A stretch of 64,000 nt of DNA, taken from Paradesulfitobacterium ferrireducens (GTDB taxonomy: Bacteria; Bacillota; Desulfitobacteriia; Desulfitobacteriales; Desulfitobacteriaceae). Shown here in pieces: positions 60,198 to 64,000 of the stretch (its first letter is position 1; each line of letters starts with the position of its first letter). The DNA is taken from NCBI RefSeq assembly GCF_017310645.1, contig NZ_JAFLRH010000018.1:49184-113183 (forward strand), written 5' to 3'. The position numbers and the translations under genes are program-made. The notes below the pieces were generated by a model. It ran no database searches. It was not told where the DNA came from and was given only the letters and a program-made list of their open reading frames with translations.

Positions 60198-60255
60198 TTG
60201 TAAGCAATAAAACCTTCAAATACTCATTGAGCTTTAAAGGTTTTATTGCTTACAA
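60198..60255. repeat. 19-bp perfect inverted repeat
   Basis: TTGTAAGCAATAAAACCTT and AAGGTTTTATTGCTTACAA are separated by 20 bases. It lies upstream of the toxin-antitoxin operon and downstream of nothing on the plus strand. Possible readings are a small non-autonomous element, a boundary of the acquired TA-GTPase block, or a bidirectional terminator. 60256-60431 shows no gene. Confidence 0.7.
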
Positions 60256-60431
60256 TTTATTTCTAATTGTTGCAACTTTTCTTATAAATTTCTTCTTAAC
60301 AGCATAAATTCTGAGCTACGCTTTTTTAGGAACATAGTTCAAAAATCATATATATTCTCAATTGATGAATACTGTTAATGGTTGCGTTTGGACATGACCA
60401 GACCATACAAAAAAAGTATTTATCACACCGC

Positions 60432-60462
60432 TTGACTTGGAGTTAACTCTAAGTGCTATGCT
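60432..60462 (+). promoter_or_regulatory. MerR-type promoter with 19-bp spacer and dyad operator
   Basis: TTGACT and TATGCT are 19 bases apart, longer than usual, and the spacer contains the dyad CTTGGAGTTAACTCTAAG (60436-60453). This over-long spacer with an internal palindrome is the hallmark of promoters activated by MerR-family proteins, here resembling the AdhR/NmlR aldehyde-responsive type. It lies 58 bases upstream of the flavodoxin remnant. The regulator gene itself is not in the window. Confidence 0.75.
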
Positions 60463-60519
60463 CTTTGAGTGATAGAAAAATACCTGCTATGGAGATTTAT
60501 TTGGAAAGGAGAAACAAAC

Positions 60520-60642
60520 ATGAAAGGCAAAACACTTATCGCTTACTTTTCCCGCGCGGGAAACAATTATGTCGGCGGGAGTATCATAAACCTGCCTGTA
60601 GGCAACACCGAAACGGCGGCTAAAATGATTGAAGAACCGTGA
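60520..60642 (+). pseudogene. Flavodoxin, 5' fragment
   Basis: AAAGGAG then ATG opens a 40-codon frame with TLIAYFSRAGNNYVGG and VGNTETAAKMIEE, the FMN-binding start of a flavodoxin, which normally runs about 160 residues. It breaks off in the middle of helix 1 and runs straight into the aldo/keto reductase fragment, so a deletion joined the two genes. Confidence 0.75.
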
Positions 60643-60643
60643 A

Positions 60644-61074
60644 TATGAGTTTTCACTTTTCCCTACACTGGAGCAATTTGGCATTGGATTTGTCGCGTTC
60701 AGCCCATTGGCCAACGGATTTTTGTCTGACAGGTACGATCAGAATTCAAGGTTCGAGCCGGGTACGGATTACAGAAGCTTCATGCCGCAATTTAAAGCGG
60801 AGAGTGTAGAAGTAAACCAGGTGCTTCTTGAACTGCTAAGAAAAACAGCCACGGAAAAGGGTGCAACTCCCGCTCAGATTTCGCTGGCGTGGGTGCTGGC
60901 GAAAAAGCCCTGGATTGTCCGATACCGGGGACACGTAAGCCGGATCGGCTGACAGAGAACTCCGGCGCTGCTGAGATTGTTCTGGCGGAATCTGAACTTC
61001 AGGCAATCGATCATGCTTTATCAGAAATGAAATTGTCCGCTGTCTACGGCGGACAGAATAACAGGAGGAAATAA
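60644..61074 (+). pseudogene. Aldo/keto reductase, 3' half with frameshift
   Basis: The frame reads TLEQFGIGFVAFSPLANGFL and ATPAQISLAWVLAKKPWIV, then continues in another frame with IPGTRKPDRLTENSGAAEIV and ALSEMKLSAVYGG. The switch is near 60925. This is the C-terminal half of an AKR (YhdN/AKR11-13 type); the catalytic Tyr/Lys half is missing. Confidence 0.8.
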
Positions 61075-61076
61075 AT

Positions 61077-61919
61077 ATGGATACAGTAAAATTAAATAAC
61101 GGTATTACCATGCCGATTCTCGGCTATGGTGTCTATCAGGTAGACCCGGCCGAATGTGAGCGCTGTGTGCTGGATGCAATTTCCGTAGGCTACCGCTCCA
61201 TAGACACCGCACAGGCTTACAACAACGAGGAAGGCGTCGGCAATGCCATTCAAAAGTGCGGTATACCTCGTTCGGAATTGTTTATTACCACCAAGGTATG
61301 GATATCCAACGGCGGCTATGAAAAAGCAAAAGTCTCCATTGAGGATTCACTGAAAAAGCTGAAAACCGACTATATCGACCTGCTGCTGATCCACCAGCCG
61401 TTTAACGATTACTACGGCACCTACCGCGCCATGACAGAGGCTTACAAGGACGGTAAGATCCGAGCCATCGGGGTCAGTAACTTCTATCCTGACCGCCTGA
61501 TTGATTTCTGCCAATTCCAGGAGGTCATCCCTGCTGTCAATCAGGTGGAAACCCATCCCTTCCAGCAGCAGAAAGCCGCGCACGAAATCATGAAGAAATA
61601 TGGCGTACAGCACGAGTCCTGGGGACCGTTTGCAGAGGGCCGCAAGGACATGTTTACCAATCCGGTCATCAAGTCTATTGGCGACAAATACAGCAAATCG
61701 GTGGCTCAGGTGATTCTGCGCTTCCTCATTCAGAGCGATGTGGTGGTAATCCCGAAAACCACCCATAAAGAGCGGATGATCGAAAACTTCGATGTGTTTA
61801 ATTTTACTCTGACTGTCGAAGACATGCATGCAATTGCCGCCCTGGACGAGAGTGAAAGCGCATTCTTCTCCCATTATGATCCTCAGACTGTGGAGTTTTT
61901 GACAGGTCTGGGAAGGTAA
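61077..61919 (+). CDS. Aldo/keto reductase
   Basis: A 280-residue NADPH-dependent carbonyl reductase of the AKR superfamily (AKR5-like, 2,5-diketogluconate reductase type). Catalytic residues are visible: Asp and Tyr in SIDTAQAYNNEEGVG, Lys in FITTKVW, and a histidine-containing stretch LLIHQPFNDYYG. The family signature IRAIGVSNFYPDRLIDF follows, and VIPKTTHKERMIENFDVF binds the cofactor phosphate. AGGAGG precedes the ATG. It follows the AKR remnant by two bases and continues the MerR-controlled cassette. Confidence 0.9.
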   Translation: MDTVKLNNGITMPILGYGVYQVDPAECERCVLDAISVGYRSIDTAQAYNNEEGVGNAIQKCGIPRSELFITTKVWISNGGYEKAKVSIEDSLKKLKTDYIDLLLIHQPFNDYYGTYRAMTEAYKDGKIRAIGVSNFYPDRLIDFCQFQEVIPAVNQVETHPFQQQKAAHEIMKKYGVQHESWGPFAEGRKDMFTNPVIKSIGDKYSKSVAQVILRFLIQSDVVVIPKTTHKERMIENFDVFNFTLTVEDMHAIAALDESESAFFSHYDPQTVEFLTGLGR

Positions 61920-61954
61920 GAGAGGTTAAAACCTTAAAAAAGGAGGACTTTGCA

Positions 61955-62359
61955 ATGAACAACGAAAGAAATGAACTTTTTAAGACGGGCGTCCCGCTGC
62001 CCGAAATGTTTTCCAAATACTTCATCGGTCAGGCTTATTTGCAGCCGCTGACCGACAAGGGCGGCCCCATTGCTAATGTGACTTTTGAGCCGGGCTGCCG
62101 CAACAACTGGCATATCCACCATAAAGGCGGACAGATTTTGCTCTGCACCGAGGGACGCGGCTGGTACCAGGCGTGGGGAGAGGAACCGCAGGAACTGCAC
62201 CCCGGCGACGTAGTCAACATCCCGCCGGAGGTCAAGCACTGGCATGGTGCGGCAAAAGACAGCTGGTTCGCTCATCTCGCAGTGGAGATTCCTGCCGAGG
62301 GCGCGTCCAACGAATGGCTGGAACCGGTAGGCGACGAAGCTTATGGCAGGCTGAAATGA
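61955..62359 (+). CDS. Cupin-domain protein
   Basis: A 134-residue single-cupin protein. Motif 1 is RNNWHIHHKGGQILLC with the metal histidines, motif 2 is HPGDVVNIPPEVKHWHGA. It resembles the cupin proteins that accompany carboxymuconolactone decarboxylase-like and AKR genes; its reaction is unknown. AAAGGAGG precedes the ATG. Its stop overlaps the ATG at 62356 of the following frame. Confidence 0.85.
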   Translation: MNNERNELFKTGVPLPEMFSKYFIGQAYLQPLTDKGGPIANVTFEPGCRNNWHIHHKGGQILLCTEGRGWYQAWGEEPQELHPGDVVNIPPEVKHWHGAAKDSWFAHLAVEIPAEGASNEWLEPVGDEAYGRLK

Positions 62360-62373
62360 ACGAGAGGTGTTTC

Positions 62374-62700
62374 ATGGACAGACCGTATATCATATGCAAC
62401 ATGGTGACATCGCTGGACGGAAAGGTAACCGGGGACTTTTTAGGAAGAGATGCTCACAGCGGACTCATTGAGGAATACTACAGAATTCACAGGGAATACG
62501 GCGCGGACGGCTTTCTCTGCGGCAGAGTGACGATGGAGGGCAGCTTTCCCCAGCCGCTCGTTCCGCCAACCGTGTATGAAGGCCCATCCATCGAGCGTAA
62601 ATATCAAGCCAACAATACGATGGCAGCTTCTTTTCGGCTGAAGGAAGTAAAAAAATTAGACGACGGCGGCTTGTGGCTGACCTATCAAAAACAATTATGA
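62374..62700 (+). pseudogene. RibD-C/dihydrofolate-reductase-like protein with internal deletion
   Basis: The frame starts RPYIICNMVTSLDGKVTGDF and GADGFLCGRVTMEGSF, the N-terminus of a RibD C-terminal-domain reductase. It then jumps to SFRLKEVKKLDDGGLWLTYQ, the usual last strand of the same family. Only 108 residues remain of about 230, so the middle of the nucleotide fold has been lost. GAGAGG lies six bases before the ATG at 62374; an ATG at 62356 is possible. It might still be translated, but should be inactive. Confidence 0.7.
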
Positions 62701-62713
62701 AGGAGTAATGAAC

Positions 62714-63883
62714 ATGTACAATTTTATTTTTCAAAACACAACCAAGATTTACTTCGGTGAAAACCAACTGGGGCATTTAGGCGAAGAATTAAAGCAGTAT
62801 GGCACCCGTGTGCTACTGACCTATGGCGGCGGCTCTATCAAGAAAATCGGCCTTTATGACAAGATCATGGAAGAATTGCAAAGAGCCGGACTTACTGTCT
62901 TTGAACTGTCAGGCATTGAGCCAAATCCCCGCCACACCACTGTCAATAAGGGTGCGGATATCTGCAAAAAGGAAAAAATCGACGTGCTGCTTGCCGTTGG
63001 TGGCGGCTCTACCATCGACTGTACGAAGGCAATTGCCGCTTCCGCATTTTACGAAGGAGACAGCTGGGATCTGGTGACGCATAAAGCGCCTGTTACCAAA
63101 GCCTTGCCGGTACTCACGGTATTAACGCTGGCAGCTACCGGATCGGAGATGGACACGGGAAGCGTCATCAGCAATATGGACACCAACGAAAAGTATGGCT
63201 TGCTGCATCCACTGCTCCTGCCGAAGGTATCCTTTCTTGATCCTGCCAATACTTATTCCGTCAGCGCGTTCCAGACTGCCTGCGGCAGTGCGGATATCCT
63301 GTCACACGTTTTTGATGTCTTTTATTTTACCGCTTCAGAGAAAATGGACATGGTGGACCGTGTTATGGAGGATGTGATAAAGACCGTTGTCAAATACGCC
63401 CCGATTGCTGTAAAGGAACTGGATAACTATGAAGCACGGGCCAACCTCATGTGGGCTTCCTCATGGGCACTGAACGGCTTTCTCCAAACCGGTGGGTTTC
63501 AGGCTGCCAGCTGTCATGCCATGGAACATGAGCTCTCTGCTTTTTATGACATTACACATGGCCTTGGCCTTGCCATTCTCACTCCCCGCTGGATGGAGTA
63601 TATTCTGGATGAATCCACCTCACCGCAGTTTAAAAAATTTGGTGTAAATGTATTTGGTGTAGATGCGTCGCTTTCCGATATGGAAGGAGCAAAGCGTGCG
63701 ATTGCATGCCTGAGCGATTTCTTGTTCAAGGAGCTTGGCCTGCAAAGCACCCTCACTGAAATTGGTATGGATGAAGCAAACTTTAAGGTCATGGCGAAGA
63801 GGGCTTGCAGAGGCGATGTATTACAAGGGTTTAAGCCCCTGACCCCAAAGGACGTTGAGAATATCTTCAGGATGTGCCTGTAA
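62714..63883 (+). CDS. Iron-containing alcohol dehydrogenase (butanol dehydrogenase type)
   Basis: A 389-residue group III alcohol dehydrogenase, NAD(P)H-dependent, interconverting aldehydes and alcohols (YugJ/BdhA-like). It shows VLLTYGGGSIKKIGLYDKI, AVGGGSTIDCTKAIAA (cofactor site), LTLAATGSEMDTGSVIS, and the iron ligands in ACGSADILSHVFDVFY, SCHAMEHELSAFYDITHG and LAILTPRWMEY. The ATG at 62714 is eight bases after AAGGAG; the ATG two codons before is only two bases from it. Last gene of the MerR-controlled cassette. Confidence 0.9.
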   Translation: MYNFIFQNTTKIYFGENQLGHLGEELKQYGTRVLLTYGGGSIKKIGLYDKIMEELQRAGLTVFELSGIEPNPRHTTVNKGADICKKEKIDVLLAVGGGSTIDCTKAIAASAFYEGDSWDLVTHKAPVTKALPVLTVLTLAATGSEMDTGSVISNMDTNEKYGLLHPLLLPKVSFLDPANTYSVSAFQTACGSADILSHVFDVFYFTASEKMDMVDRVMEDVIKTVVKYAPIAVKELDNYEARANLMWASSWALNGFLQTGGFQAASCHAMEHELSAFYDITHGLGLAILTPRWMEYILDESTSPQFKKFGVNVFGVDASLSDMEGAKRAIACLSDFLFKELGLQSTLTEIGMDEANFKVMAKRACRGDVLQGFKPLTPKDVENIFRMCL

Positions 63884-64000
63884 GACTGCGGTAAAAGTCA
63901 AGTAATTTACCGAAAAAATATAGGAAGGTGATTTCCATGATTTAGTTGATTTTTAGAAAAAAGGGTACACTAAATAAACCCTCCATCTACAAAAGGTAAT
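63884..64000. other. Right end, no gene seen
   Basis: The last 117 bases hold no recognisable gene or terminator. A short AAGGTG is followed by ATG and an early stop. Confidence 0.5.

Overview
The window looks like chromosomal DNA of an anaerobic, spore-forming, Gram-positive bacterium of the Peptococcaceae/Desulfitobacteriaceae type (Desulfosporosinus- or Desulfitobacterium-like). The pointers are an alpha/beta-type spore protein, a GH18 spore-cortex-type glycosidase, TRAP (MtrB), a PerR-box rubrerythrin, lipoproteins with Gram-positive lipoboxes, and large redox modules of the AOR-Hdr and NrfCD type. The genus is an inference; no rRNA is present.

Layout. 0-5.5 kb: 5' end of polA and a BMP-type nucleoside/sugar ABC importer. 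5.6-15 kb: mostly housekeeping genes read leftwards (DUF378 gene, tRNA-Leu, accA-accD, mtrB, coaD, dnaE, a DRTGG-CBS regulator, SASP). 15-32 kb: two hydrolases, tagO, trmL, aconitase, an Lrp/aminotransferase pair, queG, mscS, rubrerythrin, a tRNA nucleotidyltransferase with an inserted domain, a lipid kinase, an M29 aminopeptidase and an RluA enzyme. 32-38 kb: a TetR gene with a broken flavodoxin behind it, then a locus resembling the flavin-based extracellular electron transfer (EET) loci of Firmicutes: flavinylated lipoprotein, EcfT-like and Gx-type membrane proteins, ApbE and a NusG-domain-II protein. 38-39.7 kb: a ferredoxin/NrfD membrane pair without a catalytic subunit. 39.8-47.6 kb: a five-gene AOR-Hdr operon matching the class II benzoyl-CoA reductase (BamBCDEF) layout. 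Its HdrA-like and MvhD-like genes each hold one in-frame UGA exactly where the families have cysteine, each followed by a SECIS-like hairpin. Upstream lie a -24/-12 (sigma54-type) promoter and a 36-bp palindrome. 48-53 kb: an acyl-CoA ligase, a phosphoesterase and an acyl-CoA dehydrogenase. 53-55.3 kb: a second flavinylation pair, a LysM cell-wall FMN carrier plus ApbE. 55.3-64 kb: accessory and decaying DNA: gene remnants, a leader-controlled DUF1905 gene, a ribosomal-protection GTPase fused to a Rae1/YacP-like nuclease directly behind a Phd/RelE toxin-antitoxin pair, and an aldehyde/alcohol-handling cassette behind a MerR-type promoter, with three of its genes carrying internal deletions.

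How it fits together. The centre of the window (33-55 kb) is devoted to electron transfer: covalently flavinylated extracytoplasmic proteins and their ApbE enzymes, a quinone-linked NrfCD pair, and a cytoplasmic AOR-Hdr complex likely to reduce an aromatic acyl-CoA. A separate theme is a dispersed heptamer-based repeat (TCAGGAG) found in six intergenic regions, each time ending within about ten bases of a stop codon.
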